From NCBI GenBank assembly GCA_023213395.1, contig CM041465.1, positions 207,893,741 through 207,957,740 of the forward strand: DNA of 64,000 nt. Reading direction: 5' to 3'. The notes under the pieces were generated by a model, which worked only from the letters and a program-made list of their open reading frames with translations, did not search any database and had not been told where the DNA came from. Position numbers and translations under genes: made by a program. Source of the stretch: Cycas panzhihuaensis (Eukaryota; Cycadophyta). This document shows, one piece after another, positions 54,450 through 64,000 of this stretch (its first letter is position 1; the number at the start of each line of letters is the position of its first letter).

Positions 54450-55400
54450 CTTTGAGAAGCAGAATATTCAGTGGTCATCAACACAAGATGTGTATCTGGA
54501 GCTTGCAAATTAGGGACCTCTACGATGTCAATGGATTCTGTTAGTGCTTGATGTTCAGCAATCAAAGTTCAAGATTTATGTTGTGCTCGACATTCAACAT
54601 TTGTATGGCCTTAGCTCTTGTGAAAAGAACAATATTTTTTTGTATTAACCATCCACAGCACATTAAATGCTTTGGAAGTTGAAGTAGATGTTGGAGATGG
54701 CCGTGGTCTTCATTACAACTTGTTTTCAATTTTGAGAGCAAATAGATAAGCAGCATCAAGCGTAGGAATCTAAAGAAGATCCATTTCACACTGCAAAGAT
54801 GAAAAGAGTCCTCCAATAAATTTCAATTTGAGAATGTGGTCAAGGTCAAAGACTTCTAACCGGATAGAAAGTTTGATGAACTCATCAATGTATTGTTGAA
54901 CTATTTGGCTTGCAACTTGTCAAAGATAAAACCATTGTGTAGTGAGTCCATTAATGTATCCCAAAGGATAGAACCAACTACGAACAACATTTTTGAATTC
55001 TACCCATGAAATAAGTGGTTTATCATGGGAGTATGCCTGCCACCATGTTAAGGCCTATTCTACCATATGTACTTCAACAACCATTATTTTTTGTGCTTCC
55101 GTGAAATGTTGTGTCTTGAAATAGGCTTCCAGACTTTGAAGCCATGCATCTAATTTATCTGCGTTCATCATACCTTCAAAAACTGAAATACTAATTTTAG
55201 CATCCAATTTGAATGGAGATGATTGAATTAAAATGACTGTTGGGACATTCTATTGGTGCAAGATTTGTTGAAACACGGTCATCATGCTGGTGACCAAATT
55301 TTGCTGAAAAGTTTGAGCACCCTAATGTTCATCAAGAAGCTCTTGTCTTAAGAGTTCAGTAATGTCCAGATGTGATTGGTCCTTTTGATCAGGAGACATG
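54450..55400 (-). pseudogene. Gag of Gypsy D
   Basis: It starts at ATG near 55400 (MSPDQKDQSHLDITELLRQE). Helix region: DKLDAWLQSLEAYFKTQHFT, ALTWWQAYSHDKPLISW. A knuckle-like YCSFHKS-stop-GHTNVEC is near 54600-54640. Stops appear about every 30-60 codons. It lies directly downstream of the leader with three tandem repeats. Confidence 0.88.
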
Positions 55401-55411
55401 ATTTTATGCGA

Positions 55412-55588
55412 GGTACACCTGCCTATGAAAAGGGCTTACGGCAATATGCCCAAAAAAACTATAAATGTAAATTTGTATGGGGTATGGCTCCCTATGGAGA
55501 AGGCTTATGGCAATATGCCGGATTAAGTACAAATGAGAATTTGTATAGGGTACGCCTGCCTGTGGAGAGGGCTTATGGCAATATACCT
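55412..55588. repeat. Three ~69-bp tandem repeats in the Gypsy D leader
   Basis: Units start at 55412, 55481 and 55549, each with ggcttatggcaatat-like core and tgcctatggagaa-like lead. A T17 run follows at about 55590-55606. Confidence 0.92.
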
Positions 55589-55609
55589 GTTTTTTTTTTT
55601 TTTTTAATC

Positions 55610-56246
55610 TATGTATATAAATGGATGTGTGCAGCTCAAAAAGATCTGAGAATATGAAAGGAAATTTTACTTTTTTTCTAAAAAAATTAAAGTTTAATGC
55701 CTAAAAGTATGGTTCCGTATAGCTATACGATCATACGGAAATGTACGGCCAAAAATGAAAGTAGGTCTCAAATGAAAAGGTTTTGAGATGCCTATCCTAA
55801 TCTGTAGTCAAATTTTTATTTGACTATCTCATTTTGTAGATATTCACGTTTGAAAGAATTTCGATGGCTAGGGTTTCAAATCTATTTTTGCTCGTTTTAA
55901 AAAAAATACCGAATTTAATGTAGCAAATGTATATTCAAAAGAGGGATTTGTTCATTACGAAGATTTTAAGACCAGTTTGAAGGATTTTGCCTGAGTTTTC
56001 GAAGAGAAATCTACATTTGAATCTTTAAACCCGTGCCCTTCGTTTTCTTCAATTTCTCGATTTTTGAGCGAGATTCTGGCTTCAATCCTTTGAGGAAGTT
56101 TGTTGTCTATGCTATTGCACACCTACTAGTGAAATTTCATCAGTTTTTGAGCACTTTATTTTTTTGTTCGTACAATTCCATACAGTCTCTGTACGGTTGC
56201 TCATACTCTTCTACAACTTTCTAGGTCTTTGTCAGGCAACTAACTT
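55610..56246 (-). other. Leader of Gypsy D
   Basis: Between gag and PBS. It has GTAC/ATAC-rich clusters at 55708-55750 (ttccgtatag, catacggaaatgtacggcc) and 56165-56211 (tcgtacaattcc, ctgtacggttg). Confidence 0.75.
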
Positions 56247-56260
56247 GGCTCTAATACCAA
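56247..56260 (-). other. Primer-binding site of Gypsy D
   Basis: Complement reads TTGGTATTAGAGCC; initiator-Met type. Confidence 0.92.
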
Positions 56261-56263
56261 AAT

Positions 56264-56640
56264 TGATGTGATTAATGTTTTGCCTTCCTTGCCTTGTGCA
56301 CCAAATTTCCTTGGAAAGATAAGAACCTTCTGGCCTTGAAGTTTTCTCAAGAAGTCAGGACCTGAATTAGGCCAGAGGAAGTGGTAGGAAGGAATGTCTT
56401 CTCCTCTTTCTCAATGATTCCTTTGAAAAATTGTACATATTTATACAAACTCAAGTTAGTTTGTATGTGTGACATGTTGGTGTTCTATGCAAGACATGTG
56501 TCACCTGTGTACCTAATTAATAATTAGATACCCTAAGTATCTTTACAATGTTATGTATGCCTAATTGATAATTAGGTACTCTACGTACCCTTTTTACAAT
56601 AAGACATAAATACTCTAGGACTATACATAAATACTCATCA
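56264..56640 (-). repeat. 5' LTR of Gypsy D
   Basis: 377 bp, TGATGTG...CTCATCA, then GTGAC. Confidence 0.95.
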
Positions 56641-56645
56641 GTGAC

Positions 56646-57050
56646 GATCAACACAATCACTAACATTGATCAAATTAATACAATGACACTTGATACATTG
56701 AAAAGATTGTTGTTGAGATAGGAACAAAGAAACAAACGATATGAAGACACGACAAAAGCTAAGGATGCTTTTGTCACTGAACTCCATTTAGGACCTAGAG
56801 GAAGGGGTCAGTTTAACAGTCAGGCTGGGGCTCTAGACACATAGAGTGTATCTTGAGAAAGATGGCAAGACAATCATGGACGAGGATGCAACATACTTCC
56901 CAGAGAAGCCAGGGTATATTTTAACTGTGGAAGACTAGGACATTTTTCCAGTAATTGCAGAGCTTTTGATGTCTGCTATCACTGCAGATAGACTGGACAC
57001 TATCCATATCAATGCCCCGCAAAGAAGAGCCAAAATTCAAAAGGGAAAAT
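56646..57050 (+). pseudogene. Copia gag, 3' part with two zinc knuckles
   Basis: Continues the frame broken at 50950: INTITNIDQINTMTLDTL, then LHLGPRGRGQ. Two CCHC-like knuckles follow, FNCGRLGHFSSNC (first Cys changed to Tyr/Phe context) and CYHCR-stop-TGHYPYQC at about 56910-57025. Stops appear at several points. Knuckles bind RNA for packaging. Confidence 0.9.
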
Positions 57051-57073
57051 GACCTATAGGAAACTATGGCAAG

Positions 57074-57577
57074 GTGCAGGATGACGAAGATGAGGAAGAA
57101 ACTACTTTTATTGTTGCACTTACAACTAGTCTTGAAGATGAAGACGTCTGGTACATTGATTCTGAATCATCCAGACACATGACCAGGGGAGAGGATTGGT
57201 TCGAATCTTTGAAACCCTACACCTCACACAAGCTTGTTGAATTAGGGGACAAGCATCCTCTTAACATCAAAGGAGCCGAAACCATAGCCATTGAAATAAA
57301 AGGGGGCATACAAAAAATTGGCAATGTACTTTCTGTTCCGAGATTAAAAAAGAATCTTCTTTCTGTTTCTCAGCTAAGAAAGCAAAAGTTGAGAACAATG
57401 TTTGATGAAAATGGGTATTGTCATATTTTGGACATAAAAAAGGAGGGCGCCGTAATTGCAAAACGTATAGAAAGTAATAATCTATATAGATTACTTTCTA
57501 AACCTGTGACCATCAATGAAAAGGCATGTACTGCAACTAATATTGATAATAATAAATTGTGGCATTTGAAATACTAG
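57074..57577 (+). pseudogene. Copia aspartic protease
   Basis: 167 open codons. VWYIDSESSRHMTRGEDWF corresponds to W..DSGAS.HMT; the catalytic DSG reads DSE, so the active-site Gly is Glu. Continues through VPRLKKNLLSVSQLRKQ to NKLWHLKY, then TAG at the start of the GAG-pre-integrase region. The length and open frame suggest relatively recent death. Confidence 0.9.
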
Positions 57578-58594
57578 CATATCTCATCTAATAGGCTAAT
57601 GCAGTTACAAAAATCTAAAACGGTTGATGGTCACATAAATGTTTCTTTTTAACATCTTATTTGCAAAAGTTGCATGCTAGGAAAATAACATTGTTTTCCA
57701 TTTAAAGCAAATGAATGGCGAGCCCAAAGTAAATTGGAATTGGTACACAATGACCCATGTGGTCCTCTCGTAGTTTGCTCAATTAATAGTGCTAGGTATT
57801 TTTTGACATTCATTGATGATTTCTCTGGGAAAACCTGGATTTATTTTCTTTATAGCAAATCTGAGGTTTTCGAGAAATTTAAAGAATTTAAAGCAAAAGT
57901 TGAACTGGAATTTAGAGGAAAAATAAAATGTGTCAGGTCAGATGATGGAGGTGAATACATCTCGAAAGATTTTTTAATTTTTTGCAAAATACAGGGAATT
58001 CGAAGACAACTCACAATTCCATATACACCACAATCCAATGGGGTTGTTGAGCACCTGAACAGAACGATCATGGAAATGGCTCAATGCATTATTGAAGAAA
58101 GTCAAATCTCAAAAATTTATTGGGCTGAAGTAGTCAGCACAACTGAGTATCTTATAAATAGAAGCCCTACAAAGGTTCTAGATCAAACCACTCTAGAAGA
58201 AACATGGACCGAAACCAAACCAGATGTAAGTAATCTAAGAATATTTGGATGCAAAGCTTTTGTTCATATTCCAAATAAAAAGAGATCAAAACTAGATTCT
58301 AAAAGCATAGAATGTATAATGGTAGGTTACAGTAAATATTCAGAAGCCTATAAATATATAGACCCTAAAATAAATAAGGTTTATATAAGTAGAGATGTTT
58401 TTAATGAAGTTGATCTCATAAAGGACACATCAGTCCAACACCTAGTTGAAGAGAAGACCAAGAGAATTTTGCAAATAGAGTTGCCTGTTGAAGAGGTCTC
58501 TAGAATCACCTTAGAAGATGAAGACAGAGAATTCAAAGAGGGTATCCCAAAAAATCTCTACAGTCGAAGAAGAAAGAATGTCCCCTACACATAG
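57578..58594 (+). pseudogene. Copia integrase
   Basis: The zinc region at 57580-57720 contains HISSNRLMQLQ and a damaged CKSCMLGK. A 286-codon open stretch (57734-58594) holds the core: TFIDDFSGKTWIYFLYSKSE, KCVRSDDGGEYISKDF and TPQSNGVVEHLNRTI, with all three catalytic acids in place. The C-terminal IFGCKAFVHIPNKKR and VYISRDVFNEVDL follow. The core is well preserved; upstream stops prevent translation from gag. Confidence 0.92.
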
Positions 58595-58599
58595 ATGTA

Positions 58600-59703
58600 T
58601 TGAAGATGAAAAAAAGGAAGAAAAAAGAATACCAAGATGGTACCTCAAAACCATTGAAGAAAGCAAAGGAGATCTATATACCTACAGGACAAGGTGTTAA
58701 AGACATCAAGGTCTGTTCACAAACGTAGAACCACAGTCATTCAAAGCAGCAAAAGGACACAAGGAATGGGAAACAACTATGAATGAAGAGATGGAGTCAA
58801 TTTCTAAAAATCAAACGTGCGAGCTTGTAAATTTACCTCCAGGTAAACGTGTGGTGAATTGCAAATGGGTTTTTAAAATAAAAGAAGATGCTAATGGGAA
58901 AATAAACAATTACAAGGCTAGATTTGTTGCTAAAGGATACACTCAAACTATTGGAATAAACTATGAAGAGACGTTCTCACCAGTAGCCAAATTGAACACA
59001 GTAAGAGCCGTAATAACTCTAGCAGCTCAAAACAATTGGAAGATTACATGTTAGACATAAAAAGTCCTTTCCTAAATAGCGAACTTTAGGACAAAGTCTA
59101 CATGAGGCAACCTGAAGGATTTGTCTAGCCTGGGAAAGAAAATCTAGTTTGCAAATTGAAAAAGGCACTATACGGGTTAAAACAAGCCCCAAGAGCTTGG
59201 TATGAAAAATTAGATAAATATCTCATTCAAAATGGTTTTGCAAGTGCAACTCTGACTCCAGTTTATACATCAAAAAAAGACAAGGACTAATCATAGTTAT
59301 CATTGTTTATTCAGATTGTATGATCCTCACTGATGATGATACAGAATCAATAAAAGACATAAGGGCACAACTAAAAAGGGGCTTTGAAATGACTGATCTA
59401 GGACTACTAAATTATTATTTAGGGATAGAAGTTTACCAAAAGGAAAATCCAATTTTCTTATCCCAAAGCAGATACATTAAAAATCTGCTATCTAAGTTTA
59501 AAATGGAGGAAAGCAACTTTTGCATCAACCCTATGGAAGTAGGCTGTGATCTCACTCCAGAAAAAGATGAACCTGCAATAGATGGCACATTGTATAGGCA
59601 ATTGATAGGTAGCCTAATTTATCTCACAGCAACTAGACTAGATATCTCATATTCAGTAAGTCTAGTTTCAAGATATATGCAGGATCCAAAGATGAGACAC
59701 TAG
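58600..59703 (+). pseudogene. Copia reverse transcriptase
   Basis: 58779-59054 has VNCKWVFKIKEDANGKINN, ARFVAKGYTQTIGINYEETF and SPVAKLNTVRAVITL. After stops near 59055-59090, [18 protein letters not shown] lies near 59155-59205. The active-site block reads VYSDCMILTDDD instead of YVDDMIL, so catalytic Asp residues are altered. 59320-59703 continues with LGLLNYYLGIEVYQ and LDISYSVSLVSRYMQ. Confidence 0.92.
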
Positions 59704-60247
59704 AAAGCAGCAAAAGGAATTCTCAGGTACCTAAAGAAAACAACTGATCTAAAGCTCACATATCCAAAATTGAAAGCAAACAAACTAATTGGATATTGTG
59801 ACTCATACTGGGTCGGAGACAGAGAAAAAAGGAAGTCAACAAGTGGGTACGGTTTCTTCCTTGGAAGCACCAATATCTTGGAGTAGAAAAAGACAAGCCA
59901 CAATGGCACTATCCTCGACAAAAGCAGAACACGAATCAATAGTCAGTGCAGCTTGCAAAGCAGAGTGACTTCGGCAATTGCTATTAGATTTGGATCAACA
60001 GCAAAAGGAACCAACCACTCTATTCTATGACAATCAAAGTGCCATCAAATTATCCAAAAATCCTATTGTTCATGCTTGCACAAAGCACATTAAAGTACAT
60101 CATCATTTCGTAAGAGAAAAAGTGCAGAACAACGAAGTTGATTTAATCTACTATTCAACAAATAAACATATTGCAGATATTTTAACAAAACCCCTCAGTA
60201 GGGACAAGTTTATAGTCCATAGAGACAAAATAGGATTAAAAAGATGA
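59704..60247 (+). pseudogene. Copia RNase H
   Basis: GYCDSYWVGDREKRKSTSGY-like block at 59790-59850, then ALSSTKAEHESIVSAACK with a stop, and 59978-60247 (TTLFYDNQSAIKLSKNP, TKHIKVHHHFVREKV, HIADILTKPLSRDKF). It ends just before the 3' LTR fragment at 60263. Stops at 59703, 59887 and 59966. Confidence 0.9.
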
Positions 60248-60262
60248 AACATTAAGAGAGGA

Positions 60263-60310
60263 TATTACAATATAATGTTTCATCTAGGAATGTGTACTTA
60301 AGGGTAATGT
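60263..60310 (+). repeat. Truncated 3' LTR of the Copia at 49.6 kb
   Basis: tattacaatataatgtttca aligns with the start of 49562-49757 (TG changed to TA), then homology stops near gggtaatgt. Confidence 0.85.
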
Positions 60311-60316
60311 AAGTGA

Positions 60317-60848
60317 AAGACTAGATGGAGACAATACAGGAGCCAGAATCTATTGAGAAGCTAGAGAGGACATCGAAATATGAAGGACAATACACTTAGA
60401 TTAAAGAAATGATGTAGTAGAACATAAACGATGATAGGGAGGAGTATTGCACCTCAACTCAACCTATCACAACGTACAAGTATGAAGGAGAATTCCTCTC
60501 AACACTTCACCTACAAGAGACACTTACAGCGGCATAACTCTTACTCAAAATACTACATACCAAAACATGAGAATAGGGCTCCTTATAAAGGAGATTGGAC
60601 GATCAGGATTTCAACACGTCATTGATCAACACTAAGAGCCAAATCAGATTAGGACTCTTCTATCTCCAAGGATAAGGATAGATCCCACAAAAGTTGACTT
60701 CTCACAAGCACATGTGAGAAAAGTCACTACAAGACAAAAGACAATTTTATAATCCAACAAATGAACACTCTAGGATAAAGGGCCTAAAGTGACAAAAATA
60801 TTAATACACAAGGTTAAGACTTAATGCTTAGGAATGAAGGTTCTAACA
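60317..60848 (-). repeat. 3' LTR of the minus-strand Copia
   Basis: On the minus strand it starts TGTTAGAACCTTCATTCC right after ccattcaggggggg. The far end (tgtaagtgaaag, about 60317) is set only by the end of the neighbouring element's homology. Confidence 0.65.
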
Positions 60849-61030
60849 CCCCCCCTGAATGGATATAGCATTAAGTCAAATGCTGAGGCCTTTTCTGAAA
60901 TGTTCGAACTTTTCTTCCCAAGTGGTGAAGATGTCGATATGGATCGATCGACTGAAATATCCTAGGAGGTTGATCTAGATGTACCTCCTTAGTCGAGTCA
61001 CTATTGACGCTGTGGGCATTTATATGAGAT

Positions 61031-61110
61031 GATGGCCACTTGCATTGTGCAACTATTTAGGAAGATGACTACTTGTATTGTGCAGCTGTTCGAGAAGATG
61101 GCCACTTTTT
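61031..61110. repeat. Three 33-bp imperfect tandem repeats
   Basis: Units start at 61031, 61064 and 61097: gatggccacttgcattgtgc-type repeats, inside the deletion-prone region of the minus-strand Copia. Confidence 0.85.
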
Positions 61111-61326
61111 GTCTGTACATGCCTCCTCAAAAGTGGAATGCTGAGAAGCAGTAAGCACTTTAGCCATAAGTGTGTAATTGACAGTGGGCGATGGCCGCAA
61201 TTTGGATGGGCGTTTTCCTTCAACAATTTGTGAATCTGCAATAATTTGCATGTACCATTTGGGTAGCTTCTTTGACGATGTGACTTCATGGTCCTATGTT
61301 GGAGGTGATTGTTGTACCTCAAAAGA

Positions 61327-62100
61327 CTAAGAAGAAGGACTCAATGCAGGTACTAAGGAAGATGAGGAGGAAGAAGAAGCAGCTGGTGCAAATGAAGTAC
61401 AAGGTGTTGAGGAAGATGAAGGGACAGATTCTTCAAGAATGGCTTTGCCTTTGTCAAGGGAGAGAGGAGGAATGCTGGCGTCGATCTCCGTATTGTCTTC
61501 TGCAAAGACGTCTTGTGAAGTATGCATCTTTTTGGTAAGAGGATCAAACAAGCGATATGCTTTACTGCCAGGAGCATATCCAACAAAGATGCATTTGAGA
61601 CTTTTGTCGTCAAATTTTCGACGTTGCTCGTGAGAAATGTTCATGTAGGCCGTGCATCCAAAAGTTTGTAAATGGATGACCATTGGTGGCTTTTGGCTAG
61701 TCTAGGCCTCCTCGGGTGTCATGCCCGAAAGTGCAGAAGTTGAGCTGCAATTTGACAGGTACGCAGCAGTATGTACTGCTTCTGCCCAATATGATAATGA
61801 GAGACCTTTGGCATGGATCATAGCTTTTGCTTTACTGACCAAGGTTCTGTTCATTCTTTCTACTATAGCATTCTGATGTGGTGTGCAAGCCGCAGAAAAT
61901 TGGTGTTTGATGCCATTTTGAATATAGAATTGATTAAAATCCTTGGACTCATACCTGCCACCATTATTTGTTCGGAGTATTTTGATCTGCATGCCTGATT
62001 CATTTTCAACCGCAAGTTTAAATTCTTTAAACTTGTTCAAAGTTTCTTACTTGTGCTTTAGAAAGTAGACCCACACTTTATGTGAGAAATCATCAATGAA
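61327..62100 (-). pseudogene. Integrase of the minus-strand Copia
   Basis: Core at 61702-62040: KILRTNNGGRYESKDF, FSAACTPHQNAIVERMNRT, LSYWAEAVHTAAYLSN, GMTPEEA. C-terminal part at 61327-61683: LQTFGCTAYMNISHEQRRKF, CIFVGYAPGSKAYRLFDP, KKMHTSQDVFAEDN and a Ser-rich tail. A stop separates the two at 61701. Sequence quality is comparatively good, so the loss of the element is mainly by deletion. Confidence 0.9.
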
Positions 62101-62640
62101 TGTCATGAAGAATGATGATCCTCCATGAGACTGAGTGGTCATGGAACCACAAATGTCAGAATGTACAAGCTAAAGTGGATGTTGTGCTCTCTAGGCCTTA
62201 CCTTTCTCAACAGGTTACCGATGTTGCTTCCCCATAAGGCATGATTCGCAAAGGCAATTACCCCCAGAAATTTTGGGTAAGCCATAAACCAAATTATGTC
62301 TGAGCATCTCTCTGATGCTGTCAAGATTTAGATGTCCAAGTCTTTCATACCAAAGTTGAGTCTTATTTACAGAATGGGAGACACATGCATGAGATGATCC
62401 AGATGTTGTGCCTAATTTGTAGAGGCCACAATCTTCATGATCAACTGCAACTATCTAGTTGTCTTTGTTCCTGATGATACACTTTCTGTCTTTGAATAGC
62501 ACACTCATCTGTTGCTTATCAAGCTGACTGATAGAAAGTAAGTTTTTAGGTATTCTAGGAACTAGGAAAACATTTCCATTAGGGAATGCAGAATGCTCAT
62601 CAAGAGGTGTAACTTGTCCTACACCAGATATTTAGACAGT
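62101..62640 (-). pseudogene. Protease end and GAG-pre-integrase of the minus-strand Copia
   Basis: Minus-strand frames read VFLVPRIPKNLLSISQLDK, VLFKDRKCIIRNKDN, then QLWYERLGHLNLDSIREML and CESCLMGKQHR, the usual passage from protease to the integrase zinc region. The protease active site would lie beyond 62640, where the next LTR has inserted. Stops are present. Confidence 0.88.
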
Positions 62641-62646
62641 GGCATC

Positions 62647-62847
62647 TGTTGGATATAATGTTTTATCTAGAGACCCACTTTGTATGTAACTTAAGACACT
62701 CGCCACTTGGACACGTGTCAGTTAGACATGTAGCGATTACATTTAGTTCCAAAGGAGTTACAACTCCAACTTGTATAAATTTCCATTTAGTTGATCAATA
62801 AGCATTGAAGCATTGATTACATTCATCCGTGTCTTAGAATTCTATCA
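62647..62847 (+). repeat. 5' LTR of the terminal Copia
   Basis: TGTTGGATATAATGTTTTAT start, GAATTCTATCA end, then PBS tggtatcgaaagg. Confidence 0.88.
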
Positions 62848-62860
62848 TGGTATCGAAAGG
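62848..62860 (+). other. Primer-binding site
   Basis: tggtatcgaaagg, near TGGTATCAGAGC in its first seven bases. Confidence 0.75.
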
Positions 62861-63575
62861 TGTCATCCTGTCTGATTGTGAGAGGGTTGTGCCAGTGATT
62901 CAAGTTGTGTCCAAGCAAGATAGAGGTAGAATAACCGTGTGAAAGACTGAAAAAGTCCAGAAGGCAAGAAGGAGGCAGCCAAAGCCCAGTCCAGAATCAA
63001 AACAAAGAAGAGAAAAATTTTGACTGTGTACGGACACAGTACAAAACTGTACGGAACTGTATGGACCTGTACGGACAATAAATTGAAGTGCTCAGAATGA
63101 GCTAAAATTTGGCCAGAAGGTAGATCAGAGCATCCTTGTCATCTTTCTCTACTGGCATGAAGTCATCAGGAGCAGTTTCGAAGGGGTTTTACCCAGTTTT
63201 CAGAAGGGCGCGGGTCTAGAGACACAGGTACCCAAAATCCTCAGTTTTCTCTTGATTTTCTCTCTGAAAACGTTCATAAACTCTCTGTATACTCTGTACG
63301 GCCCCATTGTCACTGATTTTGACCAATTTAAATGAGTGATTTGATTGATATGAGCATTTTTTTCAAAAAAAACATAGCCGCCAAGATTGCTTTTCAGATT
63401 GTTTTTCTCCCAAACCAGGGACTGTCTTAGAAAAATAATTTCAAATCTGGAATCCTCTCGTCACCATCTTTCTTTTGAGGTATAGTTTGCCTTCATCCGT
63501 ACACCTTCCGTACCGTACAGAAATCCGTACCATTGTATAGCCTAGGATGTCTGCAACTTGTTTTTTGTGTCCATA
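62861..63575 (+). other. Leader of the terminal Copia
   Basis: GTAC-rich clusters at 63027-63080 (five GTAC or GTAT words with flanking CGGA) and 63285-63540 (ctgtacggcc, tccgtacacc, ccgtaccgtacag). Confidence 0.82.
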
Positions 63576-64000
63576 ATGTCTTCTCCTATCTTGGCTCTCT
63601 CTGATTCAGACAAGCTCACTGACAACAACTACCATATATGGAAAATCAAAATAGAAACCCTTCTGAGAGCCAAAAATGCTTGGCAAATAGCTCTTGAAAA
63701 GGAAGACGAGCCCAAAATAGTCGAGATCTAACAATTTGGGAAGAACGGATAGTCTTTGGAGTAATAGTGCTTAAGTTATCCATTTCACCCGCTACTTGTG
63801 TATGTGGAAAACTTAACCACTCGCTAAAACTGGAAGTGCTTTGAGAAATTGTATGGTCAAAAGAATAAAGCTAGAATAGTGGCACTCGAGGAATTATTCA
63901 AGATACACATGAAAGAAAAAAGCTGGATCAATTCATGCACAAAGTCATATCCTTGCGAATGATCTACTTAGTGCGGGATCCGCAATTTCGATTACGAATC
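63576..64000 (+). pseudogene. Copia gag, 5' part, cut by the window end
   Basis: ATG at 63576: MSSPILALSDSDKLTDNNYH, WKIKIETLLRAKNAWQIALE, then a stop at about 63730. Motif blocks continue in shifted frames (YGQKNKARIVALEELFKIHM). This preserves the ATG that the homologous gag at 22314 has lost. Broken by at least one stop and frameshifts. Confidence 0.88.

Larger units (their letters stand above)
50951..56640 (-). mobile_element. Ty3/Gypsy element D, antisense in a Copia gag
   Basis: LTRs at 50951-51325 and 56264-56640 (TGATRTG...CTCATCA). GTGAC at 50946-50950 and 56641-56645 is a perfect duplication. Minus orientation: PBS complement ggctctaataccaa at 56247-56260; polypurine complement ttttctccctgc at 51326-51337. 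Order on the minus strand is gag, protease, RT, RNase H, integrase. All genes are broken. Confidence 0.96.
49562..60310 (+). mobile_element. Copia element interrupted by a minus-strand Gypsy
   Basis: 5' LTR 49562-49757, PBS tggtatcagagtaggg at 49758, gag 50475-50950 plus 56646-57050, pol 57074-60247, then the first ~50 bp of a 3' LTR at 60263. The 3' LTR is cut off near 60310 where another element begins. It belongs to the same family as 21401-32732 and 62647-64000. Confidence 0.92.
60317..62646 (-). mobile_element. Minus-strand Copia lacking RT and RNase H
   Basis: LTR 60317-60848 on the left; polypurine complement cccccccctgaatgg right of it; then integrase and protease on the minus strand out to 62640, where another Copia LTR begins. 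Between polypurine tract and integrase only ~480 bp exist, so RT/RNase H are deleted. Gag and the 5' LTR are beyond the insertion at 62647 or lost. Confidence 0.8.
62647..64000 (+). mobile_element. Copia element running off the window
   Basis: 5' LTR 62647-62847, PBS at 62848, leader, and gag from 63576 to the window end. It belongs to the same family as the elements at 21401 and 49562. It is inserted into the protease region of the minus-strand Copia. Confidence 0.88.

Overview
The window looks like nuclear DNA of a seed plant with a large, transposon-filled genome. I infer a gymnosperm-like genome organisation; the sequence does not prove the lineage. About nine tenths of what I can interpret is LTR retrotransposon: Ty1/Copia elements, Ty3/Gypsy chromoviruses, their deletion derivatives, one gag-only non-autonomous element and one LINE. 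Nearly all legible primer-binding sites are variants of TGGTATCAGAGC (initiator-Met tRNA type). Most coding regions are broken by stops and frameshifts. I see no rRNA or tRNA gene, CRISPR array or bacterial-type operon.

Layout. 1-3768: tail of an unclassified LTR element, interrupted by a 1.6 kb chromovirus derivative (1808-3390, target duplication AGGGG). 3769-4905: Copia integrase/RT remnant, followed by an LTR plus PBS (4906-5303) and an unrecognised interior. 7426-9768: minus-strand chromovirus gag, an LTR, and an inverted second LTR forming a large palindrome. 9769-15030: minus-strand Gypsy gag split by an intact-looking 3.0 kb gag-only element (10606-13642, duplication CTCCC). 15956-18648: decayed Copia with its 3' LTR.

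19911-36057 is a nested stack. An outer Copia (duplication AGGAG) carries an antisense RING-H2 pseudogene fragment and an inserted second Copia (21401-32732, duplication TAGAG). That second Copia holds a chromovirus (22933-28627, duplication CTAAA), a partial chromovirus-like element (about 28700-30228) and a 5'-truncated LINE (31840-32686, 18-bp duplication). 36085-40380 is a further chromovirus with a large internal deletion.

42083-45316 is the only convincing host gene: two minus-strand exons of a large EMB8-like protein of the alpha/beta-hydrolase plus CAAX-protease type (Arabidopsis AT2G03140-like). The first of these exons is 2945 nt and contains a 64-residue tandem duplication. The remaining exons are not visible, so the flanking introns would be long and transposon-rich, or the gene is truncated.

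46135-49344: decayed Gypsy gag and a minus-strand LTR. 49562-60310: a Copia interrupted by a minus-strand Gypsy (50951-56640, duplication GTGAC). 60317-62646: minus-strand Copia lacking RT/RNase H. 62647-64000: 5' part of another Copia running off the window.

Beyond ordinary annotation, the main points are: the dated-by-nesting stack, the gag-only element whose leader is shared with a Gypsy element, recurrent GTAC-rich leader motifs across superfamilies, the LTR palindrome, the RING-H2 fragment inside an LTR element, and the duplication inside the host exon.
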